From assembly GCA_007570785.1 (NCBI GenBank), contig ML664161.1, positions 15,776,861 to 15,840,860 on the forward strand: a stretch of 64,000 bases of DNA. Direction: 5' to 3'. The notes beneath the pieces were generated by a model that did no database searches, was not told the DNA's origin, and saw nothing but the letters and a program-made list of their open reading frames with translations. The position numbers and the translations under genes are program-made. This document shows positions 1 to 11,420 of this stretch, piece after piece (the stretch's first letter is position 1; every line of letters begins with the position of its first letter). This stretch comes from Antilocapra americana. Lineage: Eukaryota; Chordata; Mammalia; Artiodactyla; Antilocapridae.

Positions 1-99
1 TATGGTTTCCTCATATATAAATTTTTACATTTTTACCAACTATACCTTAAAGATCAGTGAGCAGGACAAAGAAGGACCTATGTGACTGCAAGATGTCTT

Positions 100-865
100 T
101 CCACATTTCACCTGAAGTGATGTAATACACTCAGTAGACTGTGAAAGCTTATGTATATATACTGTAAGCCATAGAGCAACTATTAAAAAAAATACAAAGA
201 GATATATCCAAAAAGGCAATATACAAATTAATTAAAATGTACTATTAAAAATATGCAAATAATCCATATAAAGGTAGGAAAGTAGGAATGGAAAAAAAAT
301 AGAGAACAAACAGAAAACACACAATAAAATAGTAGGCCTAAATGAAATCTTATCAACAATTATATTAAATGTAAATAATCTAGATACAGAAATTACAGAG
401 ATTGCCAGACTGGATTAAAAAGAGAGACTTATGTGTTTTCTACAAGTAATTCATTTTAAATACAACAATATAGATAAATAAAAGATAGGAAATATATATA
501 TCATGCAAATACTAACCAAAGAAGGTAGAGTGACTACATTAATATCAGAAAAAATAGATTTCAGATCAGGAATATTACAAGGGATTAAGATAGTACATAA
601 TGATAAAGAGTCAATTCATCAAAAACACATAAGTCTAAATGTGTGTACAGCTAACAACAGAGCTTTAAGATATGTAAAGCAAAACTACACAGAAGCGAAA
701 GGAGAAATAGACAAAGCCACAATTATAGCCAGAGACATCAATACTCTTCTCCCAGAAACTGACAGAACTACGATAGAAATCCAGTAAGGATATAGAAGAC
801 CTAACATTATCAACCAACTTGCCATGATTGACATAGAACATTGCACCCAATAACATACATAAAAT
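100..865 (+). mobile_element. Old L1 LINE fragment (ORF2 endonuclease region)
   Basis: The AT-rich sequence reads like the 5' part of an ancient mammalian L1 ORF2. A 94-codon open stretch at 503-787 carries decayed endonuclease-type text: LISEKIDF, a degraded version of the 'ILNIYAPN' region, and ATIIARDINT where L1 usually has a GDFNTPL-like motif. The catalytic GD is changed and the frame is short, so this is a dead copy. It ends at about 865, where BovB sequence begins. The 5' edge is approximate. Family identity is from remembered L1 features, not a database search. Confidence 0.6.
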
Positions 866-879
866 GTTCTATTACAGGG

Positions 880-1850
880 GTACAAACTTGTGCGCGGATC
901 AAGAAACAATAGTTAGAGCCAGACATGGAATAACTGACTGGTACAAAATTGGTAAAGGAGTATGTCAAGACGGTATATTGTCACCCTCCTTATTTAACTT
1001 AGATGTAGAGTACATCATGTGAAATGCCTGGCTGGACGAACCACAAACAGGAATCAAGACTGCCCAGGAGAAATATCAGCAACCTCAGATATACAGATGA
1101 TACCACCACAATGGCAGAAAGAGAAGAGGAACTAAAGAGCCTCTTGGTGAAACTGAAAGAGGAAAGCAAAAAAGCTGGCTTAAAAACATTCAAAAAAATT
1201 AAGATCATGGCATCTGGTCCCATGACTTCATGGCAAATAGATGGAAACAGTGGCAGATTTTATTTTCTTGGACTCCAAAATCACTGTGGATGGTGCCTGC
1301 AGCCATGAAATTAAAAGATACTTGCTTCTTAGATGAAAAGCTATGACAAACCTAGACATCATATTAAAAAACAGAGACATCACTTTGCCAACAAAGTCCA
1401 TATAGTCAAAACTATGGTTTTTCCAGTAGTCATGTACAGATATGAGAGTTGTACCATAAAGAAGGTTGAGGGCTGAAGAACTGATGCTTTTGAGCTGCAG
1501 TGCTGGAGAAGACCCTTGAGAATCCCTTGGAAGGCAAGGAGACCAAGCCAGTCAATCCTAAAGGAAATCAAACCCTTAATATTCACTGGAAGGACAGATG
1601 CTGAAGCTGAAGCTCCAATACTTTGACAACCTGATGCAAAGAACTAACTCATTGGAAAAGACCCTGATGCTGGGAAAGATTGAGGGCAGGAGGAGAACGG
1701 GACAACAGAGGATGAGATGGTTGGATGGCATCACAGACTCAGTGGACATGAATTTGAGCAAATTCCCAGAGATATTTAAAGACAGGGAAGCCTGATGAGC
1801 TGCAGTCCACGTAGTCACAAACAGTCAGACATGACTTAGTGAGTAAGCAA
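880..1850 (+). mobile_element. BovB (RTE) LINE, 3' portion
   Basis: This matches the 3' half of BovB, including the reverse-transcriptase region with a LRYTDDTTTMAE block (BovB normally has YADD), and the C-terminal region with the [15 protein letters not shown] text at about 1715-1745. Frameshifts split it into short open stretches, and the YADD to YTDD change also argues that it is inactive. It ends in the 'acatgacttagtgagtaagcaa' type 3' end that BovB shares with Bov-tA SINEs. It abuts the L1 fragment upstream. Confidence 0.85.
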
Positions 1851-2560
1851 CAAAAGGACATTTACCTTAACAAATAGAAAAGAACTGAAATCTTTAAAGT
1901 ATGTTTTCTGATCATAACCAAACTAGTAAGTGCTACATGGCAGTTCATTTTTGTCTTCCGTTGGTGTGTTTTTATTGTTTAACTTGGCAATTTTATAAAT
2001 CCAGAGTATACTGCTTCATAATCAAGTTGATTCTTGTTTCCAAATGACTTCAACGCTTGGTTGTAATTTCAGTGTTTGTTACAGAGTATGTTTCAGTGCA
2101 CAATACACATTTGAGTATCAGCATCTTTATTTTCAATGGAAATAAAACCAAAGGCAAGTAACTATTATTAAATACCTCCAATGTGTTAGAATGGAACAAC
2201 AGTGTCACCCTGGACATTCTACCTCTTGACTTTAGAAAACAACTCTTTAATTCTAAAGTATACCATTTTTTTGTTTGTCTTACAGTCTGAGAATCACAAT
2301 TTCAATTTTTCCTGTAAAACATTCTTCTTTCAGTCACAGGACCTTAAGCAACACGTTTTATCACATAGAGGCCTAAGATAAACACTGAAGAACAGTGCAG
2401 ACACCTTCAGAAGCAAGATAAAGCAGATAACATATCAATGGTCACCATATAAACCAAATACAGCAATTGTGAATTCAGCAGTAAATGTTAATCCTATACC
2501 ACTGAGTAATCATACAAGTACCAGGTATGACATTTTCTGTTGTGACCTGTGTGCATTCTA
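1851..2560. other. Intergenic, no recognised feature
   Basis: AT-rich sequence between the BovB fragment and the first Bov-tA SINE. I see no ORF, RNA gene or repeat family that I can name. Confidence 0.5.
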
Positions 2561-2562
2561 AA

Positions 2563-2770
2563 TTGCTTTAGTCGTGTCCAACTCTTTGCGACCCCATGGA
2601 CTGCAGTCCACCAGGCTCCTCTGTCCATGTGATTCTTCAGGGAAGAATACTGGAGTGGATTGCCATGACCTTCTCCAGGGGATCTCCCGACCCAGGGATG
2701 GAACCTGAGTCTCTTAAGTCTCCTGCACTGGCAGGCAGGTTCTTTACCACTAGTGCTACCTGGGAAGCAT
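2563..2770 (-). mobile_element. Bov-tA SINE
   Basis: Read on the minus strand this is a complete tRNA-Glu-derived head followed by the BovA body. On the plus strand it starts with 'agtcgtgtccaactctttgc' and ends 'tgctacctgggaagc'. It is the first of three SINE pieces packed into 570 bases. Confidence 0.9.
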
Positions 2771-2805
2771 GACACGTGATTCCTTAAAGGCAGATTGAAA
2801 AGTGA

Positions 2806-3000
2806 AAGAAAGTGAAAGTCACTCAGTCGTGTCCGACTCTTTGTGACCCCATGCACTATACAGTCCATGGAACTCTCTAGGCCAGAATACTGGAGAGGGT
2901 AGTCTTTCCGGTCTCCAGGGGATCTTCCCCACCCAGGGATTGAACCCAGGTTTCCCGCATTGCAAGTAGATTCTCTACCAGCTAAGCCACAGGAAAGCCC
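2806..3000 (-). mobile_element. Bov-tA SINE
   Basis: A second minus-strand copy, starting with 'gtcactcagtcgtgtccgac' at about 2817 and ending 'agccacaggaaagccc'. Same orientation as its neighbours on both sides. Together the three copies create a 190-codon minus-strand open frame (2494-3066) that is not a gene. Confidence 0.9.
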
Positions 3001-3035
3001 AAGAACACAGGGATAGCCACAGGGAAGCCACAGCC

Positions 3036-3133
3036 AACCCCTTCTCCAGTGGATATTCCTGACCAAGGAATCTAACCAACGTCTCCTGCATTGCAGGCAG
3101 ATTCTTTACCAACTGAGGTATCAGGGAAGCCCA
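3036..3133 (-). mobile_element. Partial Bov-tA SINE (tRNA-derived head)
   Basis: Only the head part is present: 'cttctccagtggatattcct' through 'attctttaccaactgaggta' to 'tcagggaagccc'. The BovA tail is missing, so it is a truncated or rearranged third copy. Confidence 0.8.
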
Positions 3134-4380
3134 AAAGGCAGATTATCACATAACAAAAATCATATAATGCATGTACCATCTTTCTATTAAAATAAATTTT
3201 AGAAAAAACATGTATTTACCATAATTTTTCCCCACTAAGGACCACTACTAAACTCTGGGCCTGGGAACACACATTTGGGAAATGTTGCCTTAAGGTTTCC
3301 TTTGACCAGTAATTCAATATCATTGCTTTTTTTTGTTTGTTTAAATTCCTTTCTCTTGAGTAACACAGTGTTCTGAAAGTGCTGAAAAACACTGGTTCAA
3401 GAAAAATATTTAGAAACTTAGACCCCTAAAATATGAGATGAAAACCAGAGCTTAAGAAAAGAGAGAAAGCACAGGAAATACAGAAACACAGTCAAATGAA
3501 ACTATGACCACATAAAGGCATGGTTCTTTTTTAGGATTGGTAAGGATGTGTGGTGTTTTGAGCAAAACTGGTTATCGGTCAGCTTTCTGCACTGAGTGAC
3601 AAGCTGGACTGTACCATTTCCAGGACGGGTCACTTTCAAGTCCTCTACTCCTTAAAATGCGAGAAGGCCCTAGTTTGAGGACTTGTATTGCAGATTTCTG
3701 CTAATCACTGTTCCTACATCTTTTTAATACAATGAAAGGCCACTAGGGGGAGAAACACGCCGAAAACCTGACCCTTATCAGCAGTGGTCTCAAAACATAA
3801 CAGATCTATTACTCTCCAGCAAAAAGAAGCTTGTATGGTACGCAATATCAAACCACCACCCTGCATCTAATCTGGAACCGAAATGGTTTTTCTAAACTCT
3901 CCGTGGGCACTACGCGAAAAAAGCACGTGTTCTGAATAGTCAGAATGGAATCCTACAAGCTGATTCAGATCTGAAGAAAAGGACATTGCAAAAGGTCTCC
4001 CTGAGTGAGTCAAAGTATTGCAGAGGCAGCGCATTCCTCTTTCGGGATGGGCTACAACTTGGCCTTACGTTGGCAAAAGGATGCGAAGCAACGTTTTGTA
4101 AAAGGCCTTCTTTCTAGTATCGATATCCCTTTCTGGTTAGCCACTGACAGAGGCGGTTAGCCACTAGGTCCCCTCCCCTCGCCCCTAAACAAGAGGAAAT
4201 CTCATTTCCTCCATGGGCGTAAAAGTGAATGGACCCGCTTGCTTCCGATACGCCTTTCTATACCTCAACCCAGCCCTACAGCTCGTAGAAACAGGCGCCT
4301 CGCTGCTGCTCGGACGACACCTCTGCCTCCACAGGATGACAAGACAGCCTCACCTCTGCAAAAGACAACAGCGCTAAATC
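3134..4380. other. Upstream flank of PIK3CA, single-copy
   Basis: No gene or confident repeat. GC content rises toward 4200. A palindromic E-box CACGTG lies at 3924-3929. Long ORFs are absent until the GC-rich island, where they are composition artefacts. Confidence 0.5.
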
Positions 4381-4789
4381 GCAGCGCGGCACGAAAACAA
4401 GCCACAAAGCCCCTCAAACTTCGGGCACACAACCAAGGCGCAGGCGCACTGGCACACTGTTGCCCGATTTGCCCACTTCCCCCTCCCGGTCTCCGCAGTT
4501 TCACTTCCCCTCGTGGGTCCCTCTGCTTCCGGGGCATCGTAGGCTCGGCCCCTCCTCAGCTCTCACCCTCCTCTGCCCGAGGAGGGGGGAGTCGAGGGGG
4601 TGGGGAAGAGTTCGTTGTTTGTTTACACGATGTGAGCGGAAAAAGAGACCAATAAAGTTTATTCTGGAAACAAAAGGAAAAAAAAAAAAACCAGGGTGAC
4701 AGAGAAAGGAGACGGGGGCGGGGGCGTGTGGCGGGGGCTCGCGAGGAGAGGCGGCGAGAAGGAGAAAGCGGCAGTTCCGGTGCCGCCGC

Positions 4790-4946
4790 CGCGGCCGCTG
4801 AGGTCTCGGGCTGCCGCCGCCGCCGCCGCGGCCGCTGGGGCTGGGGCCGCCGGCGAGGCAGGGCTCGGGCCCGGCCGGGCAGCTCCGGAGCGGCGGGGGA
4901 GAGGGGCCGGGAGGCGGGGGCTGCGCCGCCCGCTCTCCTCTCCCTC

Positions 4947-4983
<37 letters not shown>

Positions 4984-5034
4984 GGGCTGGGACCCGATGC
5001 GGTTAGCGCCGTGGAGCCTCGAGGAGCCCCGAGC
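4790..5034 (+). other. PIK3CA: PIK3CA exon 1 (5' UTR), 5' end uncertain
   Basis: The 3' end is well supported: 'gaggagccccgagc' is followed by the consensus donor GTGAGT at 5035-5040. Joined to the acceptor at 57404 it gives 'ccccgagc|atttctgctttggg', which agrees with my memory of the human PIK3CA 5' UTR apart from a base or two. The transcription start cannot be read from sequence; the start given is an estimate from the length of the human exon. The exon is GC-rich, holds two GCC tracts (4813-4827 and 4950-4979), and carries an upstream ATG at 4997 that opens a reading frame into exon 2. Alternative first exons are possible in this island. Confidence 0.7.
4950..4979 (+). repeat. (GCC)10 trinucleotide tract in 5' UTR
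   Basis: Ten perfect GCC units, uninterrupted, within exon 1 and 17 bases before the upstream ATG. A shorter (GCC)5 tract lies at 4813-4827. Such tracts form stable RNA structure and vary in length. Confidence 0.9.
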
Positions 5035-5560
5035 GTGAGTAGAACGCGGACAGGCCGGGAGCGGGCGCGGTCGGGACGGGGCCGGGTGGGTGCCGGGGAC
5101 TCTGGGGCGCGCCCGCCGCCGTCTTGGGCGGGGGCTGCCCGCCGGTCGTCTCTGGCAGCTTCGGCCCGCAGCGGAGTTCGCCTGCGATCCCCGCTCTCCT
5201 CCGCCCGCCGCTGGCCTCACCCCGATGCAGAGGCGAGGGCTCGCCGCTCCCTCGTTTCTCCCTCCGGCCGCCGCCTCGCTCCGCGTTTCCTTCCTCTCCC
5301 ATTTTTGGGGATGGGGCGGCTAGAGACTGAGGAAGTGCGCCCAGGGCCGCCGCCCCGGCCGCGGCGGCTCGGTCCCCCGCGCCCTTGCACATCCACCCGA
5401 CCCGCGAGCACCGCGGCGTGAGCGATCCCGGGCGCCAGACCGCGAGCCCTTCCTGAGGGGCTGTCACGCCCGGGGATCCGACCGCGCCAGCCCGGCGACC
5501 CTGCGTTTGCCTCCTAGTGGGTTTAAATCGCCCGGCTGGGGCTCGGAAGGCTTCAGCCCC

Positions 5561-7870
5561 CTTAGCCCGCTGTTCCTCTCCCACCCTTCCTCTCGAAGTT
5601 GGTTTTTTTTTTTTTTTTTTTCATTTTAACCGAGACAATCAAACGTATTGGATCTTTCATTCATAGACCTGAGACATTGTCTCGCGATTTGTGTCGTTAG
5701 TGAGTCTGATACGTGATGCCTGCTTCATAGCTCCTAAGTGGCTCGGAAAGGTAGGGTAGCGCCCAGAATTGGACTGTGTAAACACCAGACGTTCGGCCAG
5801 TGTGTTTTGATCGCGGCTTGAGGGGTTTATTTTAGGATGCTAAAGGAATAGTGGTGATGGTGGCTGGTGACCAGACTTAGGAATCGAAAGCTGTTTTGGA
5901 TGTCAGTAATTGGGAAGCTGTTTACGTAGCTATATAAAAGCCAAGGGGAGCGCAGTAAGAGGGGCTTCTGTGAAAACAGCCTGCATATTCTTTAATGAAG
6001 TAGAGTTGTGATTTCGTTTGGTGAAGCTTCCTCATTCCAGCACTGCGCCTTTGGGCACATGCTGGACATGGGTTTGCGAGATGATGTTTTGAATCGTAGT
6101 TTGTGAGGCCTGGGAGAACCCCTGGAAAACTTGGGTAGGTAAACTTCTGTTAGGTCATCGGGTAATTACTGTGGCCACATTTGAACCACAGTGGGCAATA
6201 CCGGTCTCATGTTTTCCTGCTCAGAAGCTGGGTTCTCTGGGTATTTGCTTACATTGCACTGTACAAAACTTGTTTATCTACTGGATTGCGTGTTGTTAAG
6301 GAAAGACCTACAAAATACTTAAGATACCACGTTGCTAATTTAATTTGTATAAATCACAGCCCGTCTTTATTAATGGATCCTAGAAGCAACTGTAGTGTAA
6401 GAATTTGATAATATGTCTGTATTCGAGTTTTAACATTTTTTAAGGCTGAATCATTGAATTCTGGTTGACAGCATAGATCTCTATCTAAACATCACATGTT
6501 CTGGAAAATTTTAATTATCAGATTAACTGTTCTGCAGTGTCATCAGCCAAAATTATCTGAAGAGAGCCCAGTGGGGGTGTGGGGGGGTAGGGTGGGGGGA
6601 TATTTTGTTTGGTTTTCTGATCTCACCTCTTTGGATAAAATTATATTTCATCCGTAACTTTTTTCAAAAGTTTCTTATAGGTTTTTCCATCATTGTAAAA
6701 TAGAGTGCTTTCCTATTAAAATCCCAAAATAGATGATTGAAAGAAGTGATAGCACATGGTAACAGTCATAGCATCATGGGGGAAATAAAAATGAATGAAT
6801 ATTAACTTAATATTTTATCATTGACTTTATGGATATAAAGTTTGAAAGACAATCCTATCAGTTTTAGTTCAGGAATTAAAAATGAACCACATATAAGTGC
6901 AGAACAGTGTTTTTATATGTCTAAAGTTTTTTTCAAAATTTTAAGTAAATTAGATATACCATTAAGGAGATGTCACTAAATACAAATGCTATAAACCCCA
7001 AAATTACTGCATGAAAGTGAATCTTCTCATGGGCTAGATATATGTGAAAGGAGAACTGTGAAAAAGCAATGGCTTTGCCTGGCTTTGAATGGAACAACCC
7101 TTCTTAAAGCAGAGCTTCCTTCCTATCAGGATAAGATCCTCTCCATCCCAAATAAGTATTGCCTTAAAAAAAAAAAAAGTAAATTTACAAGTAAAATACT
7201 TAAATGATAAGATAGATCATACATTTTCTAAAAGAGTTTGCTTGTTTCCTTTATTGAATTAAGAATTTTTAGCATTTACTGTTGCCATTTAAAAGGCATT
7301 TGCTCTGTTGATCTGTTTATTTGAAAAGGGCTAACTTAATCCTGTTTGATCTCTTTAGCAACAAAAATAGCATTAAAAGGATCTCTTCTCTATTTTATTG
7401 TTTAAATATCTTGAATTTCAAGGGAAGGGTGATTCTGTAAATGAAATGTGTTTCTTAAGCATCATAAAAGATTTTATCTCTGAAAATATTTATGATCTTT
7501 AAATTTGTGCAAGTTTGGAAGCATAAATCTTAGAAAATCAAGGTTTATATTAATGTAGTTATTGAGCTGTTTTTTTAAGTATGTTTATCTTGAGCTACAA
7601 AACAATCCTGTAGAGAAGGTAATATTACTGTCTCTGAGAAATGACATTTTAATCTAAGGTCAGACAAGTATCAGGTGACAGACTCATTGACAAAATGAAT
7701 GCTTTGTGACTCCTTTCGTTTTATTATGCTACCTCTTACTTGCTCCAGCCTGCTTTTTTTTTTTTTCCCAGCCTGCTTTTTTATAGATAAAGAAACTAGA
7801 GCCCATAGATCACGTTTCCCTTATTTGTAGTAATAAATGGATGTGTTTAATTCCCCATATAGCTTAAAAC
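5561..7870. other. Intron 1 proximal part, mostly single-copy
   Basis: AT-rich intron with a T tract at about 5601-5623, a G-rich patch at about 6570-6600 and a possible very decayed MIR around 7595-7700. No coding sequence. Confidence 0.45.
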
Positions 7871-7874
7871 TGGT

Positions 7875-8040
7875 TTTTGATCCTGGCCACACATTAGAAT
7901 CATCTAGTTCGCTTTTTAAAAATATCAGTGCCAGGGTCTCATTCCTGGAGATTCTGGTTTAATTGGTCTGAGATGGAGCCCAGACATGTGTTTAAGTTCC
8001 CCAGGTAATTTTAATAGACGCAATTATAAAGCCCTTACTT
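7875..8040. mobile_element. MER5-like hAT-Charlie DNA transposon relic
   Basis: It contains 'cacattagaatcatctagtt' and, 50 bases on, 'ggagattctggtttaattgg', ending with 'ccccaggtaattttaataga'. This arrangement of near-inverted ends is typical of short MER5-type elements. Ancient and diverged; the exact subfamily is not resolved. Confidence 0.55.
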
Positions 8041-8079
8041 TCTAAGACCTGTGTGATTTGTTTCTTTTCTTCTAAGTTC

Positions 8080-8450
8080 ATCTCTCCTTTTTCTTCCTAT
8101 AGCTCCCTTGGCCTTTTCATGTGCCAGTGCTGTTTGCTTTTCATGAGACATTTGCACACTCCATACCCCTTGTTTAACTGGCTGACTCCTACTCACTTTT
8201 CATATCAATTCTTTTGAAAAGTCTAGTCTGGGTCAGGTGCCCTTGCTTCCTGTTCCCATAACATCTTGTGCCCCTACTGTCAGAGCATTGACTCAGTGCA
8301 TTGGCAATTGCCACTTGATTTGTCTGTATCTTACACCAAGATGTAAATTCATGAGAACACTAGGAGTTTTATCTTATATAGTTATGTTCTCATTGCCAAG
8401 CACAGGAGCCAGTACATAATAGAGTTATTCACTGAATAAATAAATATATT
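8080..8450 (+). mobile_element. L2 LINE 3' end
   Basis: Diverged L2 3' sequence in the plus sense: the cysteine- and proline-rich stretch around 8100-8200, 'aaattcatgagaacactagg', then 'agcacaggagccagtacata' and a final 'gaataaataaata' where L2 elements end with a short direct repeat. Confidence 0.6.
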
Positions 8451-8617
8451 GACAACAGACTTCTTTACAACATTAATAATTTACAAATGCCTATTGAGTT
8501 TTTTTACTATATTTGTTCACTAAAAATATACATCCCTAACCTGCCATACATATGTGTTTTATTTGGAGACATTTGGGATGTTCTAAATTACATATAAATT
8601 ATATCAAGAGTGACCCT

Positions 8618-8645
8618 GCCTCCCCCCCCCCCCCACACACACACA
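8618..8645 (+). repeat. Poly-C followed by (AC)n
   Basis: A run of about 14 C residues followed directly by an ACACACAC tract. Likely length-variable and hard to sequence. Confidence 0.85.
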
Positions 8646-8649
8646 AATA

Positions 8650-8830
8650 GTTAAACACAGAACTGTGCTAGAAATCAGGAGATGTGAATTCGGATCCTAA
8701 CCTCACCACAAGAGTGTGTCCTTGAGCAAGTCTCAATCTTTTGGGGCCTCAGTTTCCCCACCTGTAATAGAGGAATTGTACTGAGTGCTCTACATGGTAC
8801 TACTCAGTGTTTTAGCCTTAAAATCCTGTG
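8650..8830 (+). mobile_element. MIR SINE relic
   Basis: The MIR core is visible in plus orientation: 'gtccttgagcaagtctcaat' then 'ggggcctcagtttccccacc' and 'tgtaatagaggaattgtact'. Ancient mammal-wide SINE. Confidence 0.7.
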
Positions 8831-8839
8831 AGTACTAAA

Positions 8840-9050
8840 AATACTGACTTTGGAAAATCTGAACTTCCTTGGTTCAAAGCCTGGCTTCTATACTTACTGG
8901 CAGGATTACTTTGGACAGTTTTCTTAATATGTATAATGAGAGTAACTACTACTCAACAGAGTTGTTATTGTTTTTGTTTTGTTGAATTAAATGAGTGTAG
9001 ATCCAGGAAAGTTTTGGCCAGGATCAGATGCCTAATACATGTTCATTTCC
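8840..9050 (+). mobile_element. MIR SINE relic, second in tandem
   Basis: A second MIR-like unit in the same orientation: 'ggttcaaagcctggcttcta' then 'tatgtataatgagagtaact' and 'gttgaattaaatgagtgtag'. It is more diverged than the one directly before it. Confidence 0.55.
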
Positions 9051-9280
9051 TTTCCCTTTCGAAAGTGTTAGATCTCATGAGTGGACTTATCTGAGACAAG
9101 AAAAAAGACAGTTTATGTAATACATCCTGTTTTCCACTTTGCTGACTGCTAACTTTACAGGTGTGACTAGGGACCAAGAACCACGTGGCTTTTAGTTTCA
9201 TTTTCTTAGAACCCTATTCCACTGTCAAACACCCAGGTGTTAGTTAACCTGCCTGGGAAATAATTATGCCTTGAAGTTTG

Positions 9281-9488
9281 AGCTTCCCTCGTAGCTCAGT
9301 CGGTAAAGAATCTCCCTGTAGTTCAGGAGACCCAGGTTTGGTCCCAGGGTGGGGAAGATCCCCCGGAGAAGGAAATGATAAACCACTCCAGTATTCTTGC
9401 CTGGAAAAAGCCCATGGGCAGAGGAGCCTGGCGGGCTACAGTCCATGGATCCCAAGAGTCGGACACGACTTAGCGACTAAGCCACCAT
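9281..9488 (+). mobile_element. Bov-tA SINE
   Basis: Complete plus-strand copy: tRNA-derived head 'agcttccctcgtagctcagt', B-box region 'ggtttggtcccagggtgggg' and tail 'cggacacgacttagcgacta'. Both strands are partly open (63-70 codons) but neither is coding. Confidence 0.95.
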
Positions 9489-10060
9489 GACAAGATAGCA
9501 AGTGTCAAGCTATTTATATATCATAATACATAATATGGAGGAAGGGAGAATCTGAACTGATGACCTTATACCAAAGATCAGTAAAATCAGACTTGACCAT
9601 TCCAAAAGAATGGAACAAATTAAAACTAAGAATGATTTACAAAAAAGACTCAGAGATTTGAAATCTCTGTTTGCCAGACCTTAAAATTCAGGGAGTTTTT
9701 TTATTTAGTAAATTTTAGTAAAAATTATTTAGTAAATAGTAAATTTATTTAGTAATTTCCAGGAGATATAGGAAGTACACGTCTGGTCAGGACCAATTGC
9801 AGAAGATTGTTCTCAATATCAGATTAGCAGTTACTGGCATCAGTGAGCAAACTGAAGTTATTGATATTTTTCTCTGGGAGCTTTGTATCTTAATTTTATG
9901 TGTTTATTTTAACCTTTATTTATTTGGTAACCTTTATTTGGTAACACAGTGTAACAATATCTCTGCTGAAGCTTCTTAATGCCAATCTTATTTTGTTATA
10001 ATTCAAATTGACTTGTCTGAGTTTTCCCTTATGTCTTTGTTTTTAATTTTTTAATGACTT
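9489..10060. other. Intron 1, AT-rich, no feature
   Basis: It includes locally repeated 'atttagtaaa' units at about 9700-9760. Nothing else recognised. Confidence 0.4.
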
Positions 10061-10074
10061 TAGTGTATTATTTA

Positions 10075-10190
10075 TTTATTTATTTATTTTTATTTGTTGG
10101 TCACACCTCAGTACCCCATCAGGGATCAAACCCACACCCCCTGCAGTGAAAGCATGGAATCTTAATCAGTGGACCACCTGGGAAGTCCCT
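10075..10190 (-). mobile_element. Older tRNA-derived CHR-type SINE
   Basis: On the plus strand it reads '(TATT)n...catcagggatcaaacccaca' to 'gtggaccacctgggaagtcc', the reverse complement of the tRNA-Glu head found in cetartiodactyl CHR-type SINEs, without a BovA body. A TATT tract at 10060-10090 represents its tail. Confidence 0.7.
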
Positions 10191-11320
10191 TAAGCTTACG
10201 TTTAATGTAAACTTTATTATTTTTTTAGAAAAGATACTGTAATAAAAATTAAAAATAGTGGCTAAGAGAAACTGAAGTCTTTTGAATATAAAAAAGAAGC
10301 ATGAGGCAACACACAGTGAAGTCTAAGGATTTGACTTAAAGGCTTGTGGTTTCCATTGTTCAGAAAGGTTATTCAGCCTTAGATAAATTGATAATGTTTT
10401 ATAGCCACTTATGTTATTCGTATTTAATCCTTTATTAATATGAATTAGTTGATACTGGTTAAGAAATTTTTATGTGTTGCCTCTCCCTCTCCTCAACTTT
10501 ACAGTTTGGGGAGTTTAATGTTAAAATACTTCAATAAAAAGTTTCTAAGTTTATAGTAAAAGTGGTGGCTTAGAGCTTTTTCTTCAAGTTTAATGTTTCT
10601 TATAGTGAAACTGTTTTTAGTATGGATTATAGTGCTCTGGTTTGAATGGCTGAAAGACCATCCCAAACTGCTACTTTGTATTTGTCTGTAGGGAAAAGGA
10701 GGCAGACTTGATCACATCTTTGCCTCTCTTTAGTATGCTACTTGCTAGTAATTCATATAATTAATGAGATAATTTAAGTATTCCAAGTTCTATACAATTA
10801 TTTAAAAGAAAATGTATACATACTAATTATTTTAAATTTATACCTAGTACAGGAATAACACACTTCAGCGTTTGGTCTGACAATTAAACACTCATCTCTT
10901 CGTATCATTTTGCTAGTTAGCTTGATAGTTTACCTAAATTACACTCATTTATAAGAGGTTAAGTTTTAGTATCATTTAGTATTAATATTAATTGGAATTG
11001 TTACAAAGGAATCACTGTGTTAGAGCCAGCATTACAATTTGAAATAAGTGTGGGATTTTAAAAAAGGTAGAAGTTAAGTATTCTTACAGACCACGCTTAT
11101 CTGGTACACTTCAGATTTTAAATATTTGTGTAGTGGAAACCAAGGAAGTCAGTGTTGTGATGTAAAAATAGCTGCATTAGGATAGAAACATTCTGTTCTG
11201 ATCATAATTCTCTTGCCAAACTCACCAGGAGTTAGTAAGATTCTGTAGAGAGATGCATCTTATAAAGCACTTTGGAGATTTAAAGCAATATTATGAAGAT
11301 AATTTTAAGCATAAATTTTT
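10191..11320. other. Intron 1, no recognised feature
   Basis: AT-rich and probably single-copy. No ORF above background and no repeat I can name. Confidence 0.4.
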
Positions 11321-11324
11321 TTAA

Positions 11325-11420
11325 TAGGAAACTATGTTTATGTTCATTCTTGTATCCTTAGCAACCTAGCATAGTACCCAAAAGTAGGTGTGATCAGTAA
11401 ATGATATTTTTGCAGTAGAA
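11325..11420 (+). mobile_element. Short L2 3' remnant
   Basis: 'cttgtatccttagcaaccta' followed by 'gcatagtacccaaaagtagg' and 'atcagtaaatgatat' matches the final ~90 bases of L2. Confidence 0.5.

Larger units (their letters stand above)
4380..5560. promoter_or_regulatory. PIK3CA: CpG island promoter of PIK3CA
   Basis: The stretch is strikingly rich in G+C and CpG against an AT-rich background. Candidate sites visible by eye are an NRF1-like GCGCAGGCGCA at 4438-4448, an ETS-type CTTCCGG at about 4525, a CCAAT box at 4649-4653, GGGGCGGGG-type Sp1 boxes at about 4711-4736, and another TTCCGG at about 4774. There is no clear TATA box, as expected for a housekeeping CpG-island promoter. It surrounds exon 1 and extends about 500 bases into intron 1. 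Site calls are motif matches only, and edges are approximate. Confidence 0.85.

Noticed and set aside
2494..3066. 190-codon minus-strand ORF
   Set aside because: It translates straight through Bov-tA SINEs and contains the usual SINE-derived peptide text; not a gene.
4651..4690. AATAAA followed 22 bases later by a 13-base A tract, suggesting a polyadenylation site or a retrocopy 3' end
   Set aside because: The AATAAA overlaps a CCAAT box at 4649-4653 just upstream of the promoter core, and no gene body or retrocopy is recognisable before it.
4501..5584. Long ORFs of up to 241 codons on both strands in the GC-rich region
   Set aside because: They are Arg/Pro/Ala/Gly-rich composition artefacts of the CpG island (stop codons are rare in GC-rich DNA) and overlap each other on both strands; none resembles a protein family.
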